DNA of 64,000 bases, from positions 25,505 through 89,504 of IMG/VR virus record IMGVR_UViG_3300009126_000274. One strand, 5' to 3'. Of this stretch, positions 47,498 through 56,108 are shown piece by piece (the stretch's first letter is position 1; every line of letters begins with the position of its first letter). The notes under the pieces were generated by a model. That model had not been told where the DNA came from, ran no database searches, and was given only the letters and a program-made list of their open reading frames with translations. The position numbers and the translations under genes are program-made. Source of the stretch: a virus.

Positions 47498-49063
47498 TTA
47501 GATGCTTAAGTCAAAAGAAATGAGGAATTCTCGTCCGCCAGCAGCATATTCTGGCAGAATTTCGAATTTTTTATTGAAAATGTCCCTGATCTGTAACCCT
47601 ATCCTGTACCTGGGTCCTAGGTAGTAACCTAGAGTTAGGTCTAAGGTTGATACATCATCTATAGGCCGGTTGGCATAATCCAAACCCTTTTCAAACTCAC
47701 CTATATAGACTATTCCATAGTCAATTTTGCCAAACGTATTTGAATAACTTAGTTTGGTCTTATACTTGGGTGATTGAAGTTTATCTGTATCTGTATATTG
47801 AACTAATATACTATAATTTTCATATGATTTATTGAACTTAAACCCTGAGGATTCATAACTGCCTGTATTGATATATTGATAGTCAGCAAAATTAAAATCT
47901 ATTCCGTCGCTAAACTCGTAATGCCAAATTGTAATGCCCTTCCATCCTACTTCTAAACCTACACCCTTTTCAGGATTTAAAAGTGAATTAGGTTTAACCA
48001 TTTGGTCTCCAAACCTTTCATATAAATTAGGAAGTCTATAACTATTCCCTAATGAAAATCTAAAATCTTTTACTTCAACACCTGTTCTTATTGTTTGAGC
48101 GTCATCTTCGTAACGATATCCTATCCCAAATTTATATGGAACGACAGATGTTCTTACTTTAGCTTCTTGTTCTTTAAACCAGTTAAAATAGACTCCTGTT
48201 CTCCAAGCCTGATATCTTGTAGGGACTGGAGATCTAAAATAGTAATCATAATCTTCTTGTTGTGCTGTTACGCCTGTTAAGAAATTTTTATATTTGTACT
48301 TTGCGTCTGCAAATATACGAGAACTTTTAACACCCCAACCTGTATTATGTTTTGCACTATTTAAATTGTATCCTAGGGTGAACCAATCATTCCTAATAGA
48401 TATATCTGTTTTATAACCTGATTGATTACAATCATTATATTCTATCGTAGAAGGTAAGCAATCATCATAATCGTAACTGTAATCTTGAGACACCATAACA
48501 ACATCAAACCCTGCAAAATTCGATTTTGTTTTAAGTGTTGTATTATCATACCAATCTTCTTCACTATTTGTTGTCTTAACAGAGCCTATTGAACCTTTGA
48601 ATCTAGATATTTGGAACCACTCATTACCCCCTGAGATCATTTGTTGTGCATCTCCTCCTTTATAAAATACATGTTTATCAAATGTATCTTCTATAAGGAT
48701 TGTTCCTGCCATTGAAGAGCTACCAAACAATGCACTATTAGGTCCTGAAATTTTTTGATACTCTTGAAACGTAGGTAAATCTATTCCAAAATCATACCAC
48801 CCTGACGAAGGATCATTAACAGGTATGCCGTTTCTATATACTGTTGTGTGTTTTGTGTCTGTCCCGTGTAGTCCTGCTCCAATAAATCCACCAGGGCCTC
48901 CTGGAGCATATACTTTTGTTCCTTCTACTGCTTCTATTGCTGAATTATCGTGTGCTGGATCTGAATATCCTGTAGTAATCTTTGATCCTACTACTAACGT
49001 TTCTTCTACTTCTCCAAATGCTACTGTAGGTAGTAGCATTAACATTATAACGAACTTTCTCAT
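47498..49063 (-). CDS. BtuB-like TonB-dependent outer-membrane receptor
   Basis: 521 residues. It has a signal peptide (MRKFVIMLMLLPTVAFG), then a TonB-box-like EETLVVGS. The plug has GLHGTDTKHTTVYRNGIPVN and ISGPNSALFGSSSMAGTILI, matching the BtuB plug signatures (VxIDGVRLN and GPxSAxYGxxAxGGVV). The rest alternates short beta strands with Tyr/Trp girdles and ends in FLISFDLSI, as a 22-strand barrel does. Substrate by resemblance is vitamin B12 or another cofactor, but this is only inferred. It overlaps no gene and sits between a secreted protein and the CobT-like gene. Confidence 0.85.
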   Translation of the reverse strand: MRKFVIMLMLLPTVAFGEVEETLVVGSKITTGYSDPAHDNSAIEAVEGTKVYAPGGPGGFIGAGLHGTDTKHTTVYRNGIPVNDPSSGWYDFGIDLPTFQEYQKISGPNSALFGSSSMAGTILIEDTFDKHVFYKGGDAQQMISGGNEWFQISRFKGSIGSVKTTNSEEDWYDNTTLKTKSNFAGFDVVMVSQDYSYDYDDCLPSTIEYNDCNQSGYKTDISIRNDWFTLGYNLNSAKHNTGWGVKSSRIFADAKYKYKNFLTGVTAQQEDYDYYFRSPVPTRYQAWRTGVYFNWFKEQEAKVRTSVVPYKFGIGYRYEDDAQTIRTGVEVKDFRFSLGNSYRLPNLYERFGDQMVKPNSLLNPEKGVGLEVGWKGITIWHYEFSDGIDFNFADYQYINTGSYESSGFKFNKSYENYSILVQYTDTDKLQSPKYKTKLSYSNTFGKIDYGIVYIGEFEKGLDYANRPIDDVSTLDLTLGYYLGPRYRIGLQIRDIFNKKFEILPEYAAGGREFLISFDLSI

Positions 49064-49067
49064 TTTA

Positions 49068-49454
49068 TTAAGGGTTATAAAGCCCTCCGTATGGTAAGCT
49101 CCAATTAGGGCATACTGGATACACTATTTTTCCGGTTGGGCCTCCTGGATATGCTGGAGGTATTGATTTTATTCCTGATCTTGCACAAGGCGGTTCTTTC
49201 TTTTTCTTATTTTTTTTAGAAGTGATTGGTGTTAAAACTAAGGTTCCGTCTGGTGTTATGTATGCCACTTCATATTGTGATATGTCTAACGTTAGGCCAG
49301 ATCCTCCATCTTTTTTGTCAATATTCATTCCTAAAGCAATGCCTCCTACAATACCTATTATTACATCAGAGGTATCTGCTGCTCTTGCTGACTGTGAAAA
49401 TAGTATTAAGCCTGCAACAAGCAATACTATTATTGTCCATTTAAATCTTTTCAT
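49068..49454 (-). CDS. Secreted or periplasmic protein of unknown function
   Basis: 128 residues from the ATG at 49454, with AGGAG 6 nt upstream. MKRFKWTIIVLLVAGLILFS then QSARA is a signal peptide with an AxA cleavage site. The mature part has a Gly-rich start, a Lys-rich run (KKNKKKKEPPC) and a Pro/Gly-rich end with two Cys. The same frame extends 36 codons upstream to a GTG at 49562, adding an acidic, coding-like segment (EEEYKRHFQEDDTTEFLNDA), so a longer form without an N-terminal signal is possible. It precedes the TonB-dependent receptor gene by 4 nt and may act with it. Confidence 0.65.
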   Translation of the reverse strand: MKRFKWTIIVLLVAGLILFSQSARAADTSDVIIGIVGGIALGMNIDKKDGGSGLTLDISQYEVAYITPDGTLVLTPITSKKNKKKKEPPCARSGIKSIPPAYPGGPTGKIVYPVCPNWSLPYGGLYNP

Positions 49455-49545
49455 GTTTTTCTCCTGTGGTGGTATGGGAAATTCTAAATCATATTGCGCT
49501 GCATCATTTAAAAATTCTGTTGTATCGTCTTCTTGAAAGTGTCTT

Positions 49546-50151
49546 TTATACTCTTCTTCCACGCTTTTTACCTACTAAATGTTTTGATTTCTTTTTAACC
49601 TTACTATTTCTCTTTTCTAATCTTTTCTTAACTTCTGATGGGTCCATCCAAAAGTCTTTGCCTTCTATCATCTCATTTATTTCTTTAGGCTCTAAAAATC
49701 CTTTATAAACCTCAGTAAATAAATGTCTTGCCCACTTATCGTCTGCAATAACTGATGCTAATTGTTCATTTCCTTTACCCCAATTACCTGAACTGTAAGT
49801 ATGGAACATGAAGTGACTATGATCTGAGACTTCACATACATCTGCACATAAAAATATTAACGTTGCTGCTGACATACACATACCTTCTACTGATGCTATA
49901 ACAGTTGCTGGACTTTCAGCCATTGTTCTCATCAATTGAATTGCTGTAAATATATCTCCGCCACTAGAATTTATGTGTAATATTACTGCATCATTTTCAG
50001 TTGCATTTCTCATCAACTGATTCCAGACCGTATAGTCTTTTGCTTCTTTTATATCACCTGAGATATAAAAGTCTAAGATACGAGCAACGGGCTTTTCAAA
50101 AGCATCATTCGCAATCTGTGGTGGTTGTTGTATTGGTTTAGATTCGCTCAT
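49546..50151 (-). CDS. clpP: ClpP-like serine protease
   Basis: 201 residues. ILHINSSGGDIFTAIQL gives the oxyanion and catalytic framework. EGMCMSAATLIFLCAD holds the nucleophile Ser, and HSHFMFHTYS the catalytic His. The C-terminus is very basic (KKRGRRV). In marine phages ClpP may act in host protein turnover or prohead maturation; without an unfoldase in the window this is open. Overlaps both neighbours. Confidence 0.88.
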   Translation of the reverse strand: MSESKPIQQPPQIANDAFEKPVARILDFYISGDIKEAKDYTVWNQLMRNATENDAVILHINSSGGDIFTAIQLMRTMAESPATVIASVEGMCMSAATLIFLCADVCEVSDHSHFMFHTYSSGNWGKGNEQLASVIADDKWARHLFTEVYKGFLEPKEINEMIEGKDFWMDPSEVKKRLEKRNSKVKKKSKHLVGKKRGRRV

Positions 50152-50491
50152 AATATCTTGTAACTACCTTTATCTTTTCAATTTGTTTGTCAATGATTGC
50201 CGTTCTATTAGGCCAATGTATATATTCCTTTTCAGGATTCTTTTGCAAATTGTAAAGTAGAGGGAGTACAAGATCTTCTACATCACGAAGTTTGGTTGAT
50301 ACATCATTTTCAATTAACGTTCTATGTTCGTTTACCATTCCAGAGTTATCTGCATTTAAAATTTTAGCTTCTAGTTCTGCCAATTTATCCATTATCTTAT
50401 CTTCGTCGATGGAGGGAGCGCTTGGCTGAGCAGGTGCCTCGGAAGGTACCTCATCTACAGCCGTAAAACCGAAATCAAAATCGTTTGCCAT
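50138..50491 (-). CDS. Conserved marine phage protein, 117 aa
   Basis: It begins MANDFDFGFTAVDE, then an acidic/Pro-rich segment, then a helical region (DKIMDKLAELEAKILNADN) and HWPNRTAIIDKQIEKI. The NDFDFGFTAVDE start is a recurring motif in T4-like marine phages. Function unknown. Late box 17 nt before its ATG, so late expression is likely. Confidence 0.65.
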   Translation of the reverse strand: MANDFDFGFTAVDEVPSEAPAQPSAPSIDEDKIMDKLAELEAKILNADNSGMVNEHRTLIENDVSTKLRDVEDLVLPLLYNLQKNPEKEYIHWPNRTAIIDKQIEKIKVVTRYYERI

Positions 50492-50508
50492 ATTTCTCTC
50501 CTTTCTAT

Positions 50509-50516
50509 TATTTATA
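50509..50516 (-). promoter_or_regulatory. T4-type late promoter box
   Basis: TATAAATA on the minus strand in the 35-bp gap after the peptide deformylase gene, 17 nt before the ATG at 50491. Probably also reads into clpP and the secreted protein. Confidence 0.72.
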
Positions 50517-50526
50517 TTAGATAAAA

Positions 50527-51273
50527 CTAACGACTCTGCCTTTGGTGTTTCTTAACTTTCTTCTGCAGCGCTTTCAATGCACGCTCCAATTTAACTCTTG
50601 AAACTCTCATAGTAAAGTTTTGACCTAACATGTGATCGTACTCATGTAATATTACACGAGCAGACACTCCTTGATATTCTTCTACTATCTCTTCTCCTTC
50701 TTCATCGAAGTATTGTATAGCACATTTGGTTGGTCTTTTAACCATTAAATATAGTCCAGGAAAAGATAAACAACCTTCTCTAATTGATTCTTGTTCTTCT
50801 CCTACTCCTATTATTTTAGGATTAATAAAAATCTTTTCAAAGTTAGAGGCCTTATCTCCCATTACAAAAACAGCAGCATTTATGCCTACTTGATTAGCTG
50901 ATAATCCCACTCCGCCATCACGATACATAACCTCTAACAGTCTTTCTTTTAACTCTGTGGCATTAAACCCGCCATGCTGGTCCATATCTTCGAAACGAAA
51001 AGGTGCTGGAACCCTTTGCAAAAAGGGATCATTAAATTTTAATAAGTGTAAGTCCTTTGCTTCTCTGATCTCAGGAGACTTATATCTTTCTATGCCATTG
51101 CCATCTAAAAGATCTGTCTCAATACCTTTGGCCAGTTCCAAGTCATCAGATTCATCTTGTAAGTCTCTAACAATAGGCTCTAATTCATCCTGCATCTGTT
51201 CCGATACAGACATAGGTTCCATCTCATTTGGCTTTGTCTTCGTCCGCGAGGGCGTTGATTGCTTCTTGTTCAT
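50527..51273 (-). CDS. def: Peptide deformylase with a charged N-terminal extension
   Basis: 248 residues. The three deformylase motifs are present: GGVGLSANQVG near residue 120, REGCLSFPG near 166, and ILHEYDHMLGQ near 208 (Cys and two His bind the metal). The motif I Ala-Ala is Ser-Ala, as in some phage enzymes. Residues ~1-65 are an acidic extension not needed for catalysis. The enzyme removes formyl groups from new proteins. The start may be the ATG at 51222, which follows the upstream stop; 51273 overlaps by 50 nt. Confidence 0.92.
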   Translation of the reverse strand: MNKKQSTPSRTKTKPNEMEPMSVSEQMQDELEPIVRDLQDESDDLELAKGIETDLLDGNGIERYKSPEIREAKDLHLLKFNDPFLQRVPAPFRFEDMDQHGGFNATELKERLLEVMYRDGGVGLSANQVGINAAVFVMGDKASNFEKIFINPKIIGVGEEQESIREGCLSFPGLYLMVKRPTKCAIQYFDEEGEEIVEEYQGVSARVILHEYDHMLGQNFTMRVSRVKLERALKALQKKVKKHQRQSR

Positions 51274-51616
51274 ATCTTAATAATAACTCCTCTCCTGCTT
51301 TAATTGTTTCCTTAGTAAAGAAATGTGTCCTAGGTCCTTCAACCTCTGCGATTACGTTTGGTGTTTCACTATGATTTACAAAGCCTCCTAGTGGAGTTCG
51401 TTGCCAATACTTAGTGCCCCAAACTTTGCCATCCCAATCGTGCATTACAAACACATGAGACAAACCTAAGTCTGTGCCTTTGGGTATGTCTTCTTTCGCA
51501 AACAAACCCTGTCCATGAACATCACTATCTCCTATTCGTAAACTTGATAGCAAAGGTAAGTAAGAGTTCTCATCAAACGTTACTTTCTTTGCTTCATCTG
51601 TTACCATTTCACCCAT
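51224..51616 (-). CDS. SET-domain protein, putative lysine methyltransferase
   Basis: 130 residues, a minimal SET domain. DVHGQGLFAKEDIPKG is the N-terminal SET strand pair, GGFVNHSETPN is the NHS cofactor motif, and IKAGEELLLRYEQ ends with the catalytic-site Tyr. The family uses SAM to methylate protein lysines. No pre- or post-SET zinc segments. A phage SET protein probably targets a host or virion protein, but the target is unknown. Confidence 0.85.
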   Translation of the reverse strand: MGEMVTDEAKKVTFDENSYLPLLSSLRIGDSDVHGQGLFAKEDIPKGTDLGLSHVFVMHDWDGKVWGTKYWQRTPLGGFVNHSETPNVIAEVEGPRTHFFTKETIKAGEELLLRYEQEAINALADEDKAK

Positions 51617-51846
51617 TATCCTGCTCCTTGTTGTACTAGATTTTTGAGTTCGTTAAACCCACCTATGGGTTTATCGTTTATGAATACCTGAGGAAATGTT
51701 TTTGCCTCTGGTACTAATTCAAATAATTCTTCTGCTGTATAGTCTGCATCTAATAACTTGTATTCGTATTCTAAATTTAATCGTTCACATAAAGCCTTTG
51801 CACTTGTGCAAAAACCACATCTTGGTTTTCCATATATTACTATCAT
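51616..51846 (-). CDS. Glutaredoxin
   Basis: 76 residues. KPRCGFCTSA is the CxxC active site, KTFPQVFINDKPIGG the cis-Pro and glutathione-binding region. It probably re-reduces NrdA or the peroxiredoxin. Overlaps gp46 and the SET gene (TAATG). Confidence 0.93.
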   Translation of the reverse strand: MIVIYGKPRCGFCTSAKALCERLNLEYEYKLLDADYTAEELFELVPEAKTFPQVFINDKPIGGFNELKNLVQQGAG

Positions 51847-53513
51847 ACTATTATACTATAATTTTGTTTCTTCTCGAACTTAACTACTGATCTAAACTTA
51901 TCAAATAGTTGGTCTCCTTTGTGAGATATTACGAATACATTCGTGTCGTTGCCAATAGTTTCTAATAATTGCATAACATATTGGGTTCCGTCTGTGTCTA
52001 ACGAACTATCAAACACCTCATCTAATAATAAGATATTTGTACTAGCGCTATTCTTCATCTTGGCTATTGTTCTCCAAGTAAATACTAACGCTAAGTCTAT
52101 TCTTTGTTTCTCTCCTTCACTAAACGATGCGTAACTAAATTTATCTCTGAACCTGGACTTAATTGTTTCTTTAAACGTCTCATCTAAATCAAACTGTACA
52201 AAGAAGTCCATCGCTGCTAAGTATTTATTAACCAATTTGTTAATTATTGGCAAATAGGCTTTAATAATCTTAGTTTTAATACCAGAATCTTTTAATAAAG
52301 ATTGAGCTACATCATAATAGTGGCTGTCTTCTGTTAATTTTATTTTGTTTTTTTGTTTGCCTAAAGCATCTTTAGCTAATTTTTTTAATTTTGTTCTCTC
52401 TTTTGTTATATCGCCTACTTTATCTTGTGTGTCAGCAAGTTCTAGCTGTAGTCGTTGTAAGATTTTCTGTTGTGTAATACTTTCATTATTGTGATCCATT
52501 ATTTTTTGATCTAACTCAAGTACCTTTTCAACAAGTGTTTCTACTTCAACATACTTTTCTTCTAATTCATCTAAAGCTGTTTGTAATTCATCAATCTTTT
52601 CTTTATCTCTGGCAGTCATCACTTCCTTGTGATCATGCGCTATCCCTTGCTGACACGTGGGGCATTCGTCATTGTCATGAAAGAAGTCTAAGTCTTTTCT
52701 GTGGGTGTTGATTTGGTGTGTGAATTTTCTTTTAAATTCTTCGAGTCTTCTTTTCTTCTCATGGACATCACCCATTGCCGTCTTCTCGCCTGTTGTCGCC
52801 TTCGCAAATTCCCTAGCCGTCTCGATCGCATCTTCTGCCTCCTTAATTGCTGTTGCTATTGTTTCTACTTTAGACTTTTTATCATCTTCTAATGTCTTTA
52901 TATATGATTCTTGTAACTCCGCCTTTTGCTTAGCCACTTCTATATCACCTTCCAATAATCTAATCTGGTTTTCTAAAAGTGTTATTTTATCTTTAAGAAC
53001 TTTATTCATAGAAGTGAATATAGTAATGTCTAATATATCTTCTATAATCTCTCGCCTAGCTCCTAAATGTAACTGCATAAACGGTGTAAAAGACGCACTA
53101 CCTAACATCACAATCTGTGTGAATGATTTGTAATTAAGTTTTAATATGTTCTCCTCTAAATACTTTTGGAAATCTCTTATGTTGGCATCTTTATCTAACT
53201 TAATACCATTAACTTCTATCTCAAATATCTTAGGCAATTCCCCACGTCGTATTAAATAGTTTCTTTTGCCAATAGAAAAATTAATTTCAACCATTAATTG
53301 TTTTCTATTGATTGAATTAACCAACTGTGGTTTAGATACATTTCTAAATGGCTTATTGAATAGGGCAAAGGTTAGTGCATCTAACATTGTAGACTTACCA
53401 CTACCATTCTCTCCAACGATTAATGTGCTAGGTGATTTGTCAAACTGTATTTCTGTCCATACGTTTCCTGTAGACAGAAAATTTTTCCACCTTATGTTTT
53501 TAAAATGAATCAT
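51843..53513 (-). CDS. 46: Recombination nuclease subunit gp46 (Rad50/SbcC family)
   Basis: 556 residues. Walker A VGENGSGKST at ~33, a zinc hook CPTC near residue 285 flanked by long coiled coils, the ABC signature SFSEGEKQRIDL near 480, and Walker B NILLLDEVFD. Pairs with gp47 to resect ends for recombination-dependent replication and host DNA degradation in T4. It overlaps gp47 by 4 nt. Confidence 0.95.
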   Translation of the reverse strand: MIHFKNIRWKNFLSTGNVWTEIQFDKSPSTLIVGENGSGKSTMLDALTFALFNKPFRNVSKPQLVNSINRKQLMVEINFSIGKRNYLIRRGELPKIFEIEVNGIKLDKDANIRDFQKYLEENILKLNYKSFTQIVMLGSASFTPFMQLHLGARREIIEDILDITIFTSMNKVLKDKITLLENQIRLLEGDIEVAKQKAELQESYIKTLEDDKKSKVETIATAIKEAEDAIETAREFAKATTGEKTAMGDVHEKKRRLEEFKRKFTHQINTHRKDLDFFHDNDECPTCQQGIAHDHKEVMTARDKEKIDELQTALDELEEKYVEVETLVEKVLELDQKIMDHNNESITQQKILQRLQLELADTQDKVGDITKERTKLKKLAKDALGKQKNKIKLTEDSHYYDVAQSLLKDSGIKTKIIKAYLPIINKLVNKYLAAMDFFVQFDLDETFKETIKSRFRDKFSYASFSEGEKQRIDLALVFTWRTIAKMKNSASTNILLLDEVFDSSLDTDGTQYVMQLLETIGNDTNVFVISHKGDQLFDKFRSVVKFEKKQNYSIIV

Positions 53514-54571
53514 GTAGTATCTTGAGCTTCAATATAGAGGCTTTGTAATAAATTTTTAATCCTTTGTTTACTTAAATCGGTTTCTACAGCGTCAACATAT
53601 TCTTTTAATAATGTCATGGTGTCTTCTAGATTTACATCCTCACCTATAGCTTCGTCCTCAAACTCTGAAAAGTCTTCTATAATTTTTAGGCTTATCAAAC
53701 CACATTGATATAATTTGTCTACGAAATGATCAAACCGTTTGAAGTCTGTCTTCTTACTTACAATAAGCTTTACACAACCACCAGCAATAGAATTGAAGTC
53801 AAAATTACTGATGTCATTAACACCTTCAAAATGGGAGTCGTCGTAATAGATTTTATAGAAAAGTCTAAATGGGTTATCGTGGTACGCCAAAGCTCTTTTA
53901 CTCGTGTCGTAAATAGCGAAACCTCTGGGGTCGTTGTAGTCAGACCAAGTGATTTCATAAGGGTTTCCCATATAAGTAACGTTGCCTCTACTATGGCGAT
54001 GATGAAAGTGCCCACTAACAACAAGGTCAAATTCACTAAAAATATCAGCGTCCATACCGTGAAGGTTAGGCATTCCAGGAACCATGAGGTAGCCTGTGAG
54101 TTCCAAATGTGAGAAGCATGTCGTTGCGTCTGTTGTTTTAATTGTTTCCAATGTGTGTTCATAATTTTCTGTGCATATCCATGGCAAAAACAATACCTTC
54201 TCCCTATCAAGTTGTACTTCTGTGGGTTCTTCGTATATTGTTATGTTATTATATTCCCCTAACAATAAGCTAGGAGAATTTACTTCATTTGTATTTTTAA
54301 AATAAGTATCATGATTGCCTGGTATCATATGTATTTCAATACCTGCATCACGCGCTTTATCGAAAAAATACTTCTTACAAGACTGAAGTATATTATAATT
54401 AATATACTTTCGTCTATCAAATACGTCACCTAAATGACATATAGTTTTAATTCCTTCTTTTTCTAAGTGTGGAAAGAAAAATTCATCATAAAATTTAGCA
54501 AAGTATTGATCAAATGCTAAATTGTCTGACCTGGCACCAAAGTGGGTGTCTGTAACTAGAGCTACTCTCAT
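53510..54571 (-). CDS. 47: Recombination nuclease subunit gp47 (Mre11/SbcD family)
   Basis: 353 residues. The calcineurin-like phosphoesterase motifs are all present: VTDTHFGARSDN, HLGDVFDRR, IPGNHDTYF and VSGHFHHRHS, with metal ligands in each. Works with gp46, whose gene follows. Confidence 0.95.
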   Translation of the reverse strand: MRVALVTDTHFGARSDNLAFDQYFAKFYDEFFFPHLEKEGIKTICHLGDVFDRRKYINYNILQSCKKYFFDKARDAGIEIHMIPGNHDTYFKNTNEVNSPSLLLGEYNNITIYEEPTEVQLDREKVLFLPWICTENYEHTLETIKTTDATTCFSHLELTGYLMVPGMPNLHGMDADIFSEFDLVVSGHFHHRHSRGNVTYMGNPYEITWSDYNDPRGFAIYDTSKRALAYHDNPFRLFYKIYYDDSHFEGVNDISNFDFNSIAGGCVKLIVSKKTDFKRFDHFVDKLYQCGLISLKIIEDFSEFEDEAIGEDVNLEDTMTLLKEYVDAVETDLSKQRIKNLLQSLYIEAQDTT

Positions 54572-54573
54572 AA

Positions 54574-55041
54574 TTAGCCTTCGTAAATCGCTGAATTTGC
54601 TCCATGTTCCCTACACTCACAAGAGACACAATAACATCTGCCTCCTGATATTTCTTTTACCAAATCATTAGCAAAGTGGAATGCTTGTTCTGCAAACTTT
54701 TCACAGCCTACACCATTCATCACTACCACCTCTGCTAAACCTAATTCTTGTAAGTCTAAAATCTTATCTAGTTGTGGATCTTTTTTATCCACTGCAACCT
54801 TGTGATCAAAGTTATCTTTTAACCACTGTTTTAGATCTTTAAGTCCACCAAAATCTATCACCCAATTTTTATTATCTAATTGTTCACAACCAAATTTAAA
54901 ACTAAAAGACAATGCGTAACCATGTAATAATTGACAATGACTATGCGTTGCTTTTGGTTGACGAAAAACTGCTGACAGACCTTGTTCGTGTCCATAAGTT
55001 TTAGTTGAAAAGTATTTGTAATCTATGTATGGGTCTATCAT
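54574..55041 (-). CDS. queD: QueD-like 6-carboxytetrahydropterin synthase
   Basis: 155 residues. HSHCQLLHGYALSFSF carries the His ligands of the PTPS/QueD T-fold, WVIDFGGLKDLKQWLKDN is the DFG-xLK block, and FDHKVAV the later catalytic His region. The enzyme converts dihydroneopterin triphosphate, made by FolE, to 6-carboxytetrahydropterin. A Cys-rich C-terminus (CYCVSCECREHG) is an extra feature. Part of the preQ0 cassette with folE, queE and queC. Confidence 0.85.
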   Translation of the reverse strand: MIDPYIDYKYFSTKTYGHEQGLSAVFRQPKATHSHCQLLHGYALSFSFKFGCEQLDNKNWVIDFGGLKDLKQWLKDNFDHKVAVDKKDPQLDKILDLQELGLAEVVVMNGVGCEKFAEQAFHFANDLVKEISGGRCYCVSCECREHGANSAIYEG

Positions 55042-56108
55042 ACTAACTCCTTATATAAATTTGTAGCTGAAAAATATTGTTCTGCTAATTTTCTTTTATT
55101 AGACTCTAATGCATCTTGAATTTCATTACTATTATGATTCTCCATTAAATATCTAATCCTGTTTTTTAAATTCTCTTTATTGGCTTGATACTGTTCCCAA
55201 TTCTCTGTCCACTCTGAAGGATATTTAAAAGTGTCATCATACATTTCCATATATGAAAGCCTATTTGGAACAAAGGGTACACCACCTGCTATCATAATTT
55301 CATAACAGGATATGCCTAATGTTTCTTGCAAGTTAGCACTGAATACCATCTTTGCCTTTCCTAATAACTCATGATAGTCTACTTTCTTTAAGTCATAGTC
55401 TGCACAATTTTCAAATTCATATTCAGGAAGTTCATATGCTAAGTCTTTAAAAATTTCTAATTGCTTTTCAGGTGCATTTCTATGTGGAAACAATATTAAA
55501 TTCTGTTTTTCAAAAATAGATATAATATCATCTCCAATAACTCCATCTAAATATTCCATTGGCCAGCCAGTTCTAACAATTTTATTCTGTAAATACTCTT
55601 GTTGTTCAGAACCAGGTGCCATAACAGTAGCAAACATACCTATATGAAACTGACTAGCAAAATAATTCTTATCATACGCATCAAACATTGCTAACTCTGC
55701 ATACCTTACCCAGGGTTTGGGTCCTATTTGTCTACCTAAAAAATCATTTGCATCATAACTTCCTGCATGCCATAGTCCATGTGTAGTAATCTTAACATTT
55801 AATAGCTCGGCCATATACTTTAAGTTTAAAATACCTGGATGCCAGGCATCAGCAAATACAAAATGATCTCCGTCTTTTACTTTACCTTCTGCAAAGAACT
55901 GTGCCATCCATTGTGTTTGTACTGACTTGTAGATATTGGTAGTAGCAAAATCTAAAAATGATCCTGAGGAAACATCAGACTCTATAACAGGTCCTTCTAT
56001 AACTGTAATGTCTTGTCCTGTTTGGTCTGCTAATGACTGTGGAAACTCTGTTTTCCATTGTGATGTATATCGTGTCTCGACATACTCAAGATCAATTAAA
56101 TAAATCAT
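55038..56108 (-). CDS. GT-B family glycosyltransferase between QueD and the T-fold gene
   Basis: 356 residues from ATG 56108; a longer frame overlaps the T-fold gene further. FVFADAWHPGILNLKYMAEL and TTHGLWHAGSYDAND belong to the N-terminal Rossmann half. LILFPHRNAPEKQ starts the donor half, and LQETLGISCYEIMIAGGVPF matches the family 1/4 donor-binding Glu region (EGxxxxxxEAMAxGxP). The acceptor is unknown. Being inside the 7-deazaguanine cassette, it could glycosylate the modified base, but a glycan or protein acceptor is equally possible. Confidence 0.72.
   Translation of the reverse strand: MIYLIDLEYVETRYTSQWKTEFPQSLADQTGQDITVIEGPVIESDVSSGSFLDFATTNIYKSVQTQWMAQFFAEGKVKDGDHFVFADAWHPGILNLKYMAELLNVKITTHGLWHAGSYDANDFLGRQIGPKPWVRYAELAMFDAYDKNYFASQFHIGMFATVMAPGSEQQEYLQNKIVRTGWPMEYLDGVIGDDIISIFEKQNLILFPHRNAPEKQLEIFKDLAYELPEYEFENCADYDLKKVDYHELLGKAKMVFSANLQETLGISCYEIMIAGGVPFVPNRLSYMEMYDDTFKYPSEWTENWEQYQANKENLKNRIRYLMENHNSNEIQDALESNKRKLAEQYFSATNLYKELV

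Noticed and set aside
47498-49063. The receptor-like gene as a tail fibre or adhesin
   Set aside because: Signal peptide, TonB box and plug motifs match TonB-dependent receptors and not fibres.
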